Assembly: GCA_012728165.1 (NCBI GenBank)
Contig: JAAYFQ010000160.1
Span: 1 to 64,000, forward strand
Reading direction: 5' to 3'
DNA from: Synergistaceae bacterium
GTDB lineage: Bacteria > Synergistota > Synergistia > Synergistales > Synergistaceae
DNA: 64,000 nucleotides
Shown one piece after another: positions 8,785 to 18,124 of this stretch. Numbering within the stretch: position 1 is the first letter of the stretch; every line of letters starts with the position of its first letter. The notes under the pieces are model-generated. The model had not been told where the DNA came from. It ran no database searches and was given only the letters and a program-made list of their open reading frames with translations. The position numbers and the translations under genes were made by a program.

Positions 8785-9350
8785 TGAGAGGACATCTTTT
8801 TGTGTTTTCTGGGCCATCTGGAGCCGGTAAAGGAACAGTTTTAAAAGAGGCTCTCCCCATCCTTGGAAATATAGTGTATTCCGTTTCCTGTACAACGCGT
8901 AAGCCGCGTCATGACGACGCAGATGGTGAGACGTATTTTTTTATGAGAGAAGAAGATTTTAAGGAAATGGGATTGAAGAATATGTTTCTTGAATCTGCAG
9001 AAGTTCACGGCAATATGTATGGTACAAGGCGTGATATAGTTGAGGCAGAGCTTGAGAAGGGTATAGATGTGCTTCTTGAAATAGATGTTCAAGGAGCTAT
9101 TCAGGTCAAAAACAAAATGAAAGAAGCTGTTTTAATTTTTATTCGGCCCTCTTCAAACGAAGAGCTTGAACGCCGTTTACGTAGTAGAGGGACAGAGACA
9201 GAAGAAGAAATTCGACTTCGCATAAAAAATGCAAAAAAAGAACTAGCCTCCGCCGACAAATATGATCATATTATTATAAACGACAGTCTAAAAGATACTG
9301 TAAGTAGATTTATAGAGATAGTGGAAAAATACAGGAGGGAATCAAAATGA
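8784..9350 (+). CDS. gmk: Guanylate kinase
   Basis: Converts GMP to GDP using ATP. The P-loop GPSGAGKGT is at residues 10-18, followed by SVSCTTRKPRHDDADGETY, the GMP-binding block, and LLEIDVQGAIQVK. The 188-residue length is normal. It starts on the last base of the remA stop (TAATG) and ends in an ATGA overlap with rpoZ, so the three genes are translationally coupled. Confidence 0.96.
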   Translation: MRGHLFVFSGPSGAGKGTVLKEALPILGNIVYSVSCTTRKPRHDDADGETYFFMREEDFKEMGLKNMFLESAEVHGNMYGTRRDIVEAELEKGIDVLLEIDVQGAIQVKNKMKEAVLIFIRPSSNEELERRLRSRGTETEEEIRLRIKNAKKELASADKYDHIIINDSLKDTVSRFIEIVEKYRRESK

Positions 9351-9586
9351 TATACATGGATTTGGAAAAGATTTATGCAGAAAGAGATATCCCCAATAAG
9401 TATATACTTACTTTAGTCGTTGCTGCACGTGCCCGCCAGCTTAGCGAAAGAAAGGGCCCATTGCCTGGCTATGATGAAAAATTTATAACAAAGGCAGTCG
9501 AAGATGTTACAAACGGATGTGTAAAGTATAAGTTTGTTGATATTGCCGGCAAAAAGAAAACAGATGAGCCAGTGGAAGCAGAATAA
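9347..9586 (+). CDS. rpoZ: RNA polymerase omega subunit
   Basis: Small subunit that helps assemble RNA polymerase. The 79-residue protein contains NKYILTLVVAARARQLSE, the omega signature (canonical yxLv..aakRAR.l), and KAVEDVTNGCVKYK. It overlaps gmk by ATGA and coaBC by about 23 bp. Identification is supported by both sequence and its fixed place after gmk. Confidence 0.9.
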   Translation: MIYMDLEKIYAERDIPNKYILTLVVAARARQLSERKGPLPGYDEKFITKAVEDVTNGCVKYKFVDIAGKKKTDEPVEAE

Positions 9587-10781
9587 GAAGATATTATTTG
9601 GAATAAGCGGCGGAATCGCTGCTTATAAAGCGCCAGACATCTTGCATAGTTGGATAAAAGCAGGATGTGAGGTTGAGACCATACTGACAAAATCTGCAGA
9701 AGAATTTGTCAGTCCACTTGTGCTTGCAACTTTAAGTAAAAAACATATATGGTGCGAGGATGACTTTCTTTCAGCTGATAAAGGATGGAAGATACCCCAT
9801 ATCAGTCTAACTGAGTGGGCAGATATTTTTGTTATAGCTCCTTGCACAGCAAGCACGCTTAAAACATGTGCAGATGGAGAGTGTTCGACTCTATTAGGGG
9901 CAGCATTACTTGCTAACCGAAAGCCTTTGGTTCTTTTTCCTGCTATGAATCCCAACATGCTTTCACATACGGAGACGCAAGAGAATATTAAAAAGCTAAT
10001 TTCTAGAGGGTGCAAGGTTGTTGATCCTGACAGCGGATTGCTTGCATGTGGCTATGAAGGCAAAGGTCGTCTTCCTTCGAGTAATATTGTAAATGAGCAT
10101 ATCTGGAAGGAACTTTTTCCGAAGAAAGATTTGAGAGGTCTCCATGTAGTAGTTACCGCCGGGCCAACTCATGAATACATAGATCCTGTTCGTTATATTA
10201 GTAATCCGAGCAGCGGTAAAATGGGCTATGCCCTTGCAAAATATGCGTGGTACAGAGGAGCGGAAGTTACTTTAATTTCAGGACCAACTTCACTCATGCC
10301 GCCAGTAGGAATAAATTTTATAAGTGTTACAACCGCAGAAGAAATGTATAACGCCTGTATGGAAAATAATTCTACTGCAGATATTATCATTATGGCTGCA
10401 GCAGTCGGAGATTTTAAAGTTGAGAAGGAATTTTCTAATAAAATTAAACGTGAAGAAAATGCTCCTCTTGCTCTCCATCTTGTTCAGAATGAGGATATAT
10501 GCGCAAAGTTAGGAAAAATGAAGCCTGATGGACAAATACTGATAGGTTTTGCTGCAGAGACACAAAATGTTATGGAAAACGCTCAAAAAAAACTTGAGTC
10601 GAAAAATCTTGATATGATTGCAGCAAACAATGTGTTGGTTGACGGAGCTGGTTTTCAGTTTGATACTAACGTGCTATCGCTAATTATGAAGAATGGAAAA
10701 ATAGAAGAAATTTCAGGAACTAAAGATGATGTAGCAGATGCTCTTCTGGATTTTGTGGTTACGAAAAGACAAGGATTATAA
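9564..10781 (+). CDS. coaBC: Bifunctional phosphopantothenoylcysteine decarboxylase/synthetase
   Basis: Carries out two steps of coenzyme A synthesis. The N-terminal CoaC half binds FMN: GISGGIAAYK, then PAMNPNM (canonical PxMNxxM), and GLLACGYEGKGRLP with the active-site cysteine. The C-terminal CoaB half starts near residue 180 with VVVTAGPTHEYIDPVRYISN and contains AAAVGDFKV. The ATG at 9564 gives 405 residues and overlaps rpoZ by 23 bp; no strong ribosome-binding site is visible there. A TTG at 9534 is the other in-frame option. Confidence 0.94.
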   Translation: MSQWKQNKKILFGISGGIAAYKAPDILHSWIKAGCEVETILTKSAEEFVSPLVLATLSKKHIWCEDDFLSADKGWKIPHISLTEWADIFVIAPCTASTLKTCADGECSTLLGAALLANRKPLVLFPAMNPNMLSHTETQENIKKLISRGCKVVDPDSGLLACGYEGKGRLPSSNIVNEHIWKELFPKKDLRGLHVVVTAGPTHEYIDPVRYISNPSSGKMGYALAKYAWYRGAEVTLISGPTSLMPPVGINFISVTTAEEMYNACMENNSTADIIIMAAAVGDFKVEKEFSNKIKREENAPLALHLVQNEDICAKLGKMKPDGQILIGFAAETQNVMENAQKKLESKNLDMIAANNVLVDGAGFQFDTNVLSLIMKNGKIEEISGTKDDVADALLDFVVTKRQGL

Positions 10782-12590
10782 ATGAAACAAGTGTTTGTCT
10801 CAGTACCGGGTCCTTGGTGGACCCGGCTTTTATATTTACACGATACTCCTATAAAGTTGGGTGTGCGAGTGCTTGTCCCGCTAGGAAGAAGCACGAGAGT
10901 TGGATTAACTGTTGCTGCAGAAGGCATTCCGGTAGAGAATAACTCCATAAAATTAAAGCCTATAACGAAAATTATCGATTCTGTTCCGCCAATTCCTGAA
11001 GAATTGATGAAAACAATGGAATGGTTTTCAAACACATGGTTTTCCGGATTAGGCATAGCTTCAAAAGTTATGTTTCCCACCAAATTCCTTGATGGAGAAG
11101 AACTTTGTCCGTTGACTGAATATGAAAAAAATAATCCTGATAATTATCGCGTCAATTATATTTACGAAGAAAATGATGCAAAACGCTACGAAAGATATGC
11201 CGAAATAGCAAAATCTTCAAGTGCAGGCACTATGTTTTTATTTTCTGAAGCAGACTCAGCCAAAAAGTTTTGGAACTTGTTACCTTCGGGATTAAAAGAA
11301 GAAGGAATTATTTGGCCAACTGGTGCAACAAAACAATGGACACAGTGGAAAGAAGCAAGAAATGGTAATGTCAAATTTATAGTAGGTTCACAGTCTGCAG
11401 CGTTCGTACCCTTAAAAGGACTTTCCCGTATAATTATTGAAGATGAAAATAGTGGAGGATGGCTTACTCAGAAGAATCCTTGTTTTCATCATAGAAGTGT
11501 TTTGGCAGCTAGAGCAAAATTCTCTAATGCAGAACTTATTCTTGGTGGGCGAATCGCGTCATCGAAGGCATTTATGCAGAACTCTGAATGTGGAAAAGAA
11601 AAAAAAGATATACAAAAAAGACTTATTTTTGTTAATCTTCATGACTCGTCCAGTTTCACAGTTGATGCAGTAAAAGATTCTTTGCCGATAAGTAAACCAT
11701 TAATAAGGGAAACTTTAACTTGTCGTGAAAATAGTAAATGGGCTTTTTGGATTCTTGACCGCAAGGGGTATGCGGGAGAACTTTACTGCCGAGATTGTGG
11801 AGAGCCTCTTCGTTGCTCACATTGCGTTGGAGTTATGAGATGGGAAGGGAAACAAAAAAGACTTTCATGCCTTAGCTGCAAGCATCATATTCCAATTCCC
11901 GAAAAATGCCCCTCGTGCGGTGGACCATTTTTAGAAGGAGTACGCCCAGGATTAGAAGCTCTTACAGAACGTGCTTCGCTAATTTTGCGATATAAATATA
12001 AAGAGGTTTTGCTTTTTCAAAATGAGAGTGGCAAATTACCTTCCTGTAAGAGTTTAATAAAAGATTATCCTCGTGGGGCGTTAGTAGTTGGTACAAGAAA
12101 AATACTGGCTCTTACAGACGAACTTCCCACAGGAATGATAGGTTGGATAGATGCTGATGCTGAAGCCAGAATAACTGAGTATGATGCAAAGGCAAGGGCT
12201 TTTGCTCTATTATATGAATCATTTTGGCGTGGAATGGATCCAGAAAGGCGTAAGATAGTAATTCAGAGCCGTAGACCCGACAGAGGATGGCAAAAAGGCC
12301 TTACAAGAGGATGGAGTTACTTTTGGAAAACTGAACTTAAAGAGAGAAAAGAATGGAATCTCCCACCATACTCTCCCATGTTAAAAATGGTTATGCCTAA
12401 AGGAACAGGTATTGATTTTGCGAAATTGCTTGATAAAGAGAGTTTAGAGTATTGGGCTGCAGAGGAATCTTCAGATGAAATTTGGGTCAGAACGCGTAAA
12501 TTTAGTATTATAAAAAAATATTTAGCTCCATATTTTGATATAAAAAATACGAGACGCGGTTTTCCAGTAACCAGATTATATTTAGATTAA
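10782..12590 (+). CDS. priA: PriA-family primosomal protein N', apparently without helicase motifs
   Basis: Homologue of the replication-restart protein PriA, 602 residues against 730-800 in typical members. Residues 1-105 match the 3'-DNA-binding domain. Eight zinc-binding cysteines are intact (336, 339, 345, 348, 363, 366, 376, 379). The helicase core is degenerate: no GxTGSGKT Walker A is found anywhere. The DEEH box is replaced by EDEN (220-223), and the motif VI block QVAGRAGR reads ESFWRGMD. IVGSQSAAF (200-208) still aligns to the GTRSAxF motif. It begins directly after the coaBC stop. It probably binds forks and recruits partners but does not unwind DNA. Confidence 0.88.
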   Translation: MKQVFVSVPGPWWTRLLYLHDTPIKLGVRVLVPLGRSTRVGLTVAAEGIPVENNSIKLKPITKIIDSVPPIPEELMKTMEWFSNTWFSGLGIASKVMFPTKFLDGEELCPLTEYEKNNPDNYRVNYIYEENDAKRYERYAEIAKSSSAGTMFLFSEADSAKKFWNLLPSGLKEEGIIWPTGATKQWTQWKEARNGNVKFIVGSQSAAFVPLKGLSRIIIEDENSGGWLTQKNPCFHHRSVLAARAKFSNAELILGGRIASSKAFMQNSECGKEKKDIQKRLIFVNLHDSSSFTVDAVKDSLPISKPLIRETLTCRENSKWAFWILDRKGYAGELYCRDCGEPLRCSHCVGVMRWEGKQKRLSCLSCKHHIPIPEKCPSCGGPFLEGVRPGLEALTERASLILRYKYKEVLLFQNESGKLPSCKSLIKDYPRGALVVGTRKILALTDELPTGMIGWIDADAEARITEYDAKARAFALLYESFWRGMDPERRKIVIQSRRPDRGWQKGLTRGWSYFWKTELKERKEWNLPPYSPMLKMVMPKGTGIDFAKLLDKESLEYWAAEESSDEIWVRTRKFSIIKKYLAPYFDIKNTRRGFPVTRLYLD

Positions 12591-12609
12591 TTATATAGGA
12601 GGTATTTTT

Positions 12610-12879
12610 ATGAAGGCTATAGTAACGGTTCTTGGTAAAGATAAGGTTGGAATAATGGCCAAAGTCTGCGTATATCTTGCCGAAAAAAATGTAAACATTT
12701 TAGACGTGTCGCAGACGATTATACAAGACTATTTTGATATGATAATGATTGTGGATGTATCAAAGCTTACTTGTTCTTTTGGCGATTTTACTGACGAGTT
12801 AGCTGAGTTGGGTAAGCAAATAGGATTAATGATAAAGGCACAGCGAGAAGAAATTTTTAAAAATATGTATAGAGTATAG
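12610..12879 (+). CDS. ACT-domain protein (UPF0237)
   Basis: An 89-residue single ACT domain: MKAIVTVLGKDKVGIMAKV is the first strand and ligand loop, and NVNILDVSQTI the second strand. ACT domains usually bind amino acids or similar small molecules. AGGAGGT precedes the ATG. It lies 13 bp ahead of the DUF711 gene; this pairing is common in anaerobes and suggests the ACT protein senses a ligand for its partner. The ligand is unknown. Confidence 0.9.
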   Translation: MKAIVTVLGKDKVGIMAKVCVYLAEKNVNILDVSQTIIQDYFDMIMIVDVSKLTCSFGDFTDELAELGKQIGLMIKAQREEIFKNMYRV

Positions 12880-12892
12880 AGGGTAATAATTG

Positions 12893-14251
12893 ATGATAAG
12901 CATGTCTGAAGCACGAAAAACAAATGAGATGATTTTAGAAAATAATCTTGATGTCCGTACAATAACAATGGGAATCAATATAATGGATTGTGCAGATTCA
13001 AAGGTAGAAGTATTTTGCGAAAAAGTCTATGATAAAATTACAAAAAAAGCAGAAAATTTGGTTAAGACAGGAGACGAAATTGCACGAGAATTTGGTATTC
13101 CAATAGTTAACAAGCGTATTTCAATCACTCCTGTGGCAATAGCCGCTTCAGCCTGTAAAACTGACAGTTATGTAGAAATAGCAAAAATGCTTGATAAAGC
13201 TGCTGCTGAAGTCGGAATAAATTTTATAGGTGGTTTTTCTGCTCTTGTACAAAAAGGCATCACAAAATCGGACCAAATTCTAATTGACTCCATTCCGGAA
13301 GCATTGTCTGTAACAGAACGCGTATGCTCATCTATTAATGTGGGTTCTACACGTTCAGGCATAGACATGAACGCTGTCAAACAGATGGGTGCCCTTATTA
13401 AAAAAACTGCATATCTGTCACGAGAACAGAATTCTCTCGGATGTGCGAAGTTTGTGGTTTTTTGTAATGCAGTAGAAGATAATCCTTTTATGGCAGGTGC
13501 TTTTCACGGTCTCGGAGAAGGCGATTGTGCTATAAATGTAGGTATTAGCGGCCCAGGTGTTGTCAGAAAAGCACTTGAAGAAATTCATGATGCAGATTTT
13601 GAAGTTCTTTGCGAAACAATAAAGAAAACTGCTTTTAAAATTACACGTGCTGGACAGCTAGTTGCAAAAGAAGCATCAAAAAGGCTCGGAGTACCGTTTG
13701 GCATAATAGACCTTTCTCTTGCTCCAACTCCTGTAATAGGAGATAGTGTTGCTCAGATACTTGAGACAATGGGGCTTGAATATGTAGGAGCACCCGGAAC
13801 AACAGCCGCTCTTGCAATGCTTAATGACAATGTAAAAAAAGGCGGAGTAATGGCTTCTTCTTACGTTGGAGGGTTAAGTGGTGCTTTTATTCCAGTAAGT
13901 GAAGATTATGGAATGATTAGAGCGGTTGAAGCGAAAGCCCTTACATTAGAAAAACTAGAAGCAATGACTTGTGTGTGTTCTGTGGGTCTTGATATGATTG
14001 CTATTCCAGGAGACACATCCGAAAGCACTATCTCAGGTATTATTGCGGATGAAATGGCTATAGGTATGATAAATAATAAAACAACTGCTGTTCGTTTGAT
14101 TCCTGTATATGGTAAATCAGCAGGAGAGACAGTTACATTTGGAGGTCTTTTGGGTTATGCTCCGATAATGCCAGTTAATAATTTTGACTGCACTGTTTTT
14201 GTAAATCGTGGAGGAAGAATTCCGCCTCCAATTCATAGTTTTAAAAATTAA
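12893..14251 (+). CDS. DUF711 family protein (UPF0210)
   Basis: A 452-residue protein of the UPF0210/DUF711 family, structurally related to glycyl-radical-type folds but of unknown activity. Family blocks visible are [24 protein letters not shown] and [17 protein letters not shown]. The C-terminal [21 protein letters not shown] is another. The start is set at the ATG at 12893, 9 bases after AGGG. A TTG immediately upstream and an ATG at 12902 are alternatives. It is co-transcribed with the ACT gene. No substrate can be proposed. Confidence 0.9.
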   Translation: MISMSEARKTNEMILENNLDVRTITMGINIMDCADSKVEVFCEKVYDKITKKAENLVKTGDEIAREFGIPIVNKRISITPVAIAASACKTDSYVEIAKMLDKAAAEVGINFIGGFSALVQKGITKSDQILIDSIPEALSVTERVCSSINVGSTRSGIDMNAVKQMGALIKKTAYLSREQNSLGCAKFVVFCNAVEDNPFMAGAFHGLGEGDCAINVGISGPGVVRKALEEIHDADFEVLCETIKKTAFKITRAGQLVAKEASKRLGVPFGIIDLSLAPTPVIGDSVAQILETMGLEYVGAPGTTAALAMLNDNVKKGGVMASSYVGGLSGAFIPVSEDYGMIRAVEAKALTLEKLEAMTCVCSVGLDMIAIPGDTSESTISGIIADEMAIGMINNKTTAVRLIPVYGKSAGETVTFGGLLGYAPIMPVNNFDCTVFVNRGGRIPPPIHSFKN

Positions 14252-14290
14252 TTTTACTGCTTATATTTTTGCAGAGAGAGTTGGCAAATA

Positions 14291-15604
14291 ATGGCAATAG
14301 TTGCGATAATAGGAAGGCCTAACGTAGGCAAGTCCTCAGTTTTTAATAGAATAATTGGCAAAAGAAGTGCGATCGTTGATGATCAGCCCGGAGTTACACG
14401 TGACAGATTGTATGGCGAAGCCGAATGGGCTGGCAAGAAATTTTATATTGTAGATACTGGAGGAATAATGCCAAGTGCAGATCATCCATATATGGATCTT
14501 ATTGCTCAACAGGTTGATTTAGCAATTGAAGAAAGTTTCGCTGTTGTCTTTGTTGTAGATGGACGTGAAGGAATTACTCCAATGGACCAAGATATTGCTT
14601 TAAAGTTACGTAAGGGCGGAAAGCCTGTTCTTTTAGCTGTAAATAAGCTTGATAATTTAAAGCAGGAAGAAAATATGCTGCATGAGGCATATACACTTGG
14701 ATTCGATACAGTGATAGCTACTAGTGCTGAACATAATAAGGGTTTTGACGATGTGTTGGATGCTGTTGTTAAACTTTTACCTGAGGAAGAAGAGTTTGAA
14801 TCTGAAAGTGATGAGATACGCGTCACGCTTGTAGGACGTCCAAATGTAGGAAAGTCAAGTCTTTTAAATGCTTTGGCGGGTGAAAAACGTTCTATGGTAA
14901 GTGAAATAGCTGGAACAACGAGAGATATCGTCGACTCTTTGATTGAAGTTGATGGAACTAAATTTCGAATTCTTGATACTGCAGGTTTGAGAAAAAAAAG
15001 CAGAGTGAATACAAATGTTGAATATTATTCAAATGTACGTACATATCAGGCAATAGACAGATGTCATGTTGCTCTTGTGTTGCTTGATGCAGAGGACCCT
15101 GTGACTGAACAGGATAAACGTCTTATAGGTCAAGTGCTTGAGCGCGGTAAAGGGTTAATTCTTGTAATGAATAAATGGGATCTTGCTCCTAGAGAAGATG
15201 CGATTGGAAATAAAATGAGAGATTTGCTTGTTGATAAACTTCCATTTGCGAAACATGCTCCAAAAATTTTTATTTCAGCCATTTCGGGGCGTAGCTTACA
15301 TAAGCTACCGGAAATGATTTCGACGGTAGAAAAGAATAGAAGACGAAGAATCTCAACATCTGAACTAAACAGACTTGTTAGAGAAGTTTTAATTTTTGAG
15401 CGTATGCCAGGTGATGGAAAAGGGCATAGTCTTAAAATTTACTATTGTACTCAAGCGGATGGAGCTCCTCCTGCTTTCATATTTTTTGTAAATGATGCAG
15501 AGTTATGTTCAAGGTCTTTTAAAAGACATCTGGAGAATTGCATTAGAAGAATGGCAGACTTTTCTGGTGTCCCAATCAAGATTTTCATGAGAAATAGAGA
15601 TTAA
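14291..15604 (+). CDS. der: Ribosome biogenesis GTPase Der (EngA)
   Basis: Tandem-G-domain GTPase needed for 50S subunit assembly. The first G domain has GRPNVGKSS at residues 8-16, DTGGI and NKLD. The second repeats GRPNVGKSS near 182, followed by DTAGLRKKSR and NKWD. A KH-like C-terminal domain follows with SLKIYYCTQADGAPP and FVND. Length, 437 residues, is normal. No strong ribosome-binding site; AGAGAG lies 10 or so bases upstream. Confidence 0.97.
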   Translation: MAIVAIIGRPNVGKSSVFNRIIGKRSAIVDDQPGVTRDRLYGEAEWAGKKFYIVDTGGIMPSADHPYMDLIAQQVDLAIEESFAVVFVVDGREGITPMDQDIALKLRKGGKPVLLAVNKLDNLKQEENMLHEAYTLGFDTVIATSAEHNKGFDDVLDAVVKLLPEEEEFESESDEIRVTLVGRPNVGKSSLLNALAGEKRSMVSEIAGTTRDIVDSLIEVDGTKFRILDTAGLRKKSRVNTNVEYYSNVRTYQAIDRCHVALVLLDAEDPVTEQDKRLIGQVLERGKGLILVMNKWDLAPREDAIGNKMRDLLVDKLPFAKHAPKIFISAISGRSLHKLPEMISTVEKNRRRRISTSELNRLVREVLIFERMPGDGKGHSLKIYYCTQADGAPPAFIFFVNDAELCSRSFKRHLENCIRRMADFSGVPIKIFMRNRD

Positions 15605-15648
15605 AACGACCAAAACGGGAGTTTTTTAGGTTATCTTACCAAAAAGGC

Positions 15649-15678
15649 TTGACGTAACAGGGATTTAGCGTTAATAAT
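15649..15678 (+). promoter_or_regulatory. Sigma-70-type promoter for the HU gene
   Basis: TTGACG (15649-15654), an 18-bp spacer and AATAAT (15673-15678) resemble a vegetative promoter. It lies 45 bp ahead of the HU start and after the der stop. Confidence 0.6.
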
Positions 15679-15722
15679 GACTTAACTGCAATAGCAGTCA
15701 ACTTGTCGGGAGGTGTCTTGAA

Positions 15723-16013
15723 GTGACAAAAACAGATCTTGTAAACGCAGTAGCAAAAGCAGTAGAAGGACTAACTAAGAAAAAGGCAGCAGAAGTTGTA
15801 GAAGCATTGTTTAGCGGAATTCATGATTCCCTTAAAAAGGGAGAAAAAGTCCAGATAGTTGGATTCGGTACATTTGAAGTCCAGAATAGAGCAGCTCGTC
15901 AGGGTCGCAATCCTCAGGATCCTAAGAAAGTTATTCAGATTCCTGCAAAAAAAGTACCTGTTTTCCGTGCAGGCAAAGCTCTTAAAGAAGCAGTCAATAA
16001 CAAAAAGAAATAG
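15723..16013 (+). CDS. hup: DNA-binding protein HU
   Basis: Small histone-like protein that bends DNA and compacts the nucleoid. The 96-residue sequence contains [12 protein letters not shown] at the N-terminus, [22 protein letters not shown] (arm start, given here only as family landmark GFGTFE plus R-A-A-R-GRNP) and ends in [15 protein letters not shown]. The start is GTG, with GGGAGG upstream. It has its own promoter and terminator, fitting a highly expressed single gene. Confidence 0.96.
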   Translation: MTKTDLVNAVAKAVEGLTKKKAAEVVEALFSGIHDSLKKGEKVQIVGFGTFEVQNRAARQGRNPQDPKKVIQIPAKKVPVFRAGKALKEAVNNKKK

Positions 16014-16045
16014 TTCTTTTTTATTAATGTTATTTTTTGAAATTC

Positions 16046-16076
16046 AAAAATCCCGACAAATATTGTTGGGATTTTT
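16046..16076 (+). terminator. Intrinsic terminator after HU
   Basis: AAAAATCCCGACAA and TTGTTGGGATTTTT form a hairpin with one mismatch and end in a T run, 32 bp after the HU stop. Confidence 0.85.
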
Positions 16077-16088
16077 GCTATCGAGCTC

Positions 16089-16117
16089 TTGACCAAAAAG
16101 CAGTTGGGCGTTATTAT
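16089..16117 (+). promoter_or_regulatory. Promoter of the tRNA-Pro gene
   Basis: TTGACC (16089-16094), 17 bp, TATTAT (16112-16117). The tRNA begins 13 bases after the -10 box, so transcription would start within a few bases of the mature 5' end. Confidence 0.65.
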
Positions 16118-16129
16118 ACTCCCTGCTTA

Positions 16130-16208
16130 CGGGATGTAGCGCAGCCTGGTTTAGCGTACCTGCATGGGGTGCAGGTGGTCGGAGGTTCGAATCCTCTCAT
16201 CCCGACCA
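16130..16208 (+). tRNA. tRNA-Pro (anticodon GGG)
   Basis: Complete cloverleaf with encoded CCA. The acceptor stem CGGGATG pairs with CATCCCG. The D arm GCGC/GCGT encloses an 11-base loop with GG. The anticodon stem is CCTGC/GCAGG around loop ATGGGGT, so the anticodon is GGG, reading CCC and CCU. The T arm is GGAGG-TTCGAAT-CCTCT. A dedicated promoter and terminator flank it, making it a single-gene unit. Confidence 0.97.
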
Positions 16209-16215
16209 GTCAATT

Positions 16216-16250
16216 CAAGGATTCGTGCCCAGACGCACGAATCCTTTTTT
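16216..16250 (+). terminator. Intrinsic terminator after tRNA-Pro
   Basis: AAGGATTCGTGC and GCACGAATCCTT form a perfect 12-bp stem with a 6-base loop followed by a T run. Confidence 0.9.
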
Positions 16251-16332
16251 ATTTAAGATTATAAATAGCAACAGAACAATAAATATTTAGATTTATAATC
16301 GGAGCTAAATTTAATCAAGAGGGAACAGATGA

Positions 16333-17166
16333 ATGACTAAAATACCGTATTTTATACATAATACTAATATTGGGCAAAACTTCTTAATAGATCATTCAGT
16401 TGTTGATTATATGATTAATAGGGCTGCTTTGACTGAAAAAGACAGAGTATTAGAGATAGGGCCTGGAGAGGGAATACTAACAGAGGGTCTCTTGTCTACG
16501 GATTGTGCTTCTGTTTGCACTTTAGAGCTTGATACACGGCTTAAACATGTCATTGACATGCTTGCCATAAGGAATGAGAAACTGACACCTCTTTGGGGCG
16601 ATGCAGTACAGTTTGATTATGAAAATGATTTGCCTTGGTACCCAAATAGGATTATTGCAAATATTCCTTATCATATAACCACGCCACTACTCTGGATGTT
16701 TCTTGAGAAACTTGCACAACATAATCTTGAATATATTCTTTTGATGGTTCAGCTCGAGTCTGCACAACGTATAACTTCTCCTGAAAAACACAGAGAACGA
16801 TCTCCGCTTGGTATTATGATTGAAGCAATGGGTACTGCGCAAATTTTGCGGAAGGTATCAGCGAATGCGTTTCGGCCACAACCAAGAGTAACCTCGTGTC
16901 TAATAGAAATCAAATTGAAAAAAAATCGTGAGCTTCCATCAAATAAAACATGGAGGGCATTACTTGCACGTTCTTTTACTCAGAGAAGGAAAACTATTGT
17001 AAATAACTGGATTGCAGGCTACAGCGATATGACAAAAGAAAATGCCCAAAGCATACTGGATAAACATGAGATTAAACAATCAGTAAGAGCAGAGGAACTC
17101 TCTCTTGAAAAATGGTTTGAGCTTGTTAAAGAGTCTGCTTTTTCTTTGACTTCAAATAATGAGTAA
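16333..17166 (+). CDS. rsmA: 16S rRNA dimethyladenosine transferase
   Basis: KsgA/RsmA dimethylates two adjacent adenosines near the 3' end of 16S rRNA using S-adenosylmethionine. NIGQNFLIDHSVV is the family N-terminal signature, and VLEIGPGEGILTE the SAM loop. NIPYHITTPLLW contains the catalytic NxPY-type motif. The C-terminal rRNA-binding domain contains FTQRRKTIVNN. Length is 277 residues, normal. The ribosome-binding site is the weak AGAGGGAAC. Followed after 22 bp by trmB. Confidence 0.95.
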   Translation: MTKIPYFIHNTNIGQNFLIDHSVVDYMINRAALTEKDRVLEIGPGEGILTEGLLSTDCASVCTLELDTRLKHVIDMLAIRNEKLTPLWGDAVQFDYENDLPWYPNRIIANIPYHITTPLLWMFLEKLAQHNLEYILLMVQLESAQRITSPEKHRERSPLGIMIEAMGTAQILRKVSANAFRPQPRVTSCLIEIKLKKNRELPSNKTWRALLARSFTQRRKTIVNNWIAGYSDMTKENAQSILDKHEIKQSVRAEELSLEKWFELVKESAFSLTSNNE

Positions 17167-17188
17167 AACGGAGTATTACGAATAAATC

Positions 17189-18124
17189 ATGCTGTGGAAT
17201 CTAAACAAAGTTATTGTAAGTGAGAATAAAGTTCTTCCTATCGACTGGAAGTCCATGTCGCCATCTGGGCGTGTTTTTGTAGAAATTGGTTTTGGCAATG
17301 GAGAGTTTTTAGAATATTTAGCGCGAACTTATCCCGATGTTTTGATAGTTGGAGTTGAAGTTTCTCAATGGTGTGCTTTAAAAGGGGCGAGGCTTGCTCT
17401 TTTAAAAGGACTGAATAATCTTCGCGTAATGCATGGAGATGCACGTTTTTTACTAAGCCATTGTTTTGCTCCTGAGATGGTAGAAAGAGTTTATATGAAT
17501 TTTCCATGTCCATGGCCTAAAGCACGGCATGCATCCCGTCGAGTTACAGTTCCTGTTTTCGCGGATATGCTTAACTATTTGCTTATACCAGGCGGGTTTT
17601 TTCAGCTTGCTACGGATGTTTTTTGGTATGCAGAAGAAGCTTCAGGAACTATTTCAAAAAATGGTGCTTTTGACGCAGATCCAATAATAATAAATCCTGT
17701 AAGGCCATATGTTACAAAATACGAGAGAAAATGGAAAGCTATGGGAAAGGACACATGGCTTTTGACACTTCATAAAAACAGTAAAATTTTATCTGAATTT
17801 AGTGGAGGGGATGATTGGGCTATGGAAGTTGAAACAGCAAGTAAAAAAAACGCTGAATCTGTTCTTAAACAATTAACTGGAGTAGAGGGAGTGGGCATCG
17901 GTGGCAAAGGACACTGGATTTTCCGTGATTATTTTCTATCAACCAGTGATATTGGACTTGCCCTAGTCATTACATCTGATGACGAGTTTGAGCAGCATTT
18001 CTATTTGAAGGTAATTTCAAATACAAAAGGAATTACAATAAAAGTGGATTCCGTAGGTCACCCCTACAGAACTCCAGCTATGAGAGCTGCTTTGCATTAT
18101 GCTCTTAATATCGCATCTAATTAG
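17189..18124 (+). CDS. trmB: tRNA (guanine-N7-)-methyltransferase with C-terminal extension
   Basis: Methylates G46 in the variable loop of tRNAs. The SAM-binding loop is FVEIGFGNGEF (30-40), and GVEVSQWCALKGA follows. The signature usually written FPDPWPKxRHxxRR reads FPCPWPKARHASRR at 105-118, so the aspartate is a cysteine. The protein has 311 residues, about 100 more than common TrmB. The extra C-terminal part is a long-form extension also known from some thermophiles. No ribosome-binding site stands out. The assignment is firm for the core, less so for activity, given the altered motif. Confidence 0.88.
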   Translation: MLWNLNKVIVSENKVLPIDWKSMSPSGRVFVEIGFGNGEFLEYLARTYPDVLIVGVEVSQWCALKGARLALLKGLNNLRVMHGDARFLLSHCFAPEMVERVYMNFPCPWPKARHASRRVTVPVFADMLNYLLIPGGFFQLATDVFWYAEEASGTISKNGAFDADPIIINPVRPYVTKYERKWKAMGKDTWLLTLHKNSKILSEFSGGDDWAMEVETASKKNAESVLKQLTGVEGVGIGGKGHWIFRDYFLSTSDIGLALVITSDDEFEQHFYLKVISNTKGITIKVDSVGHPYRTPAMRAALHYALNIASN

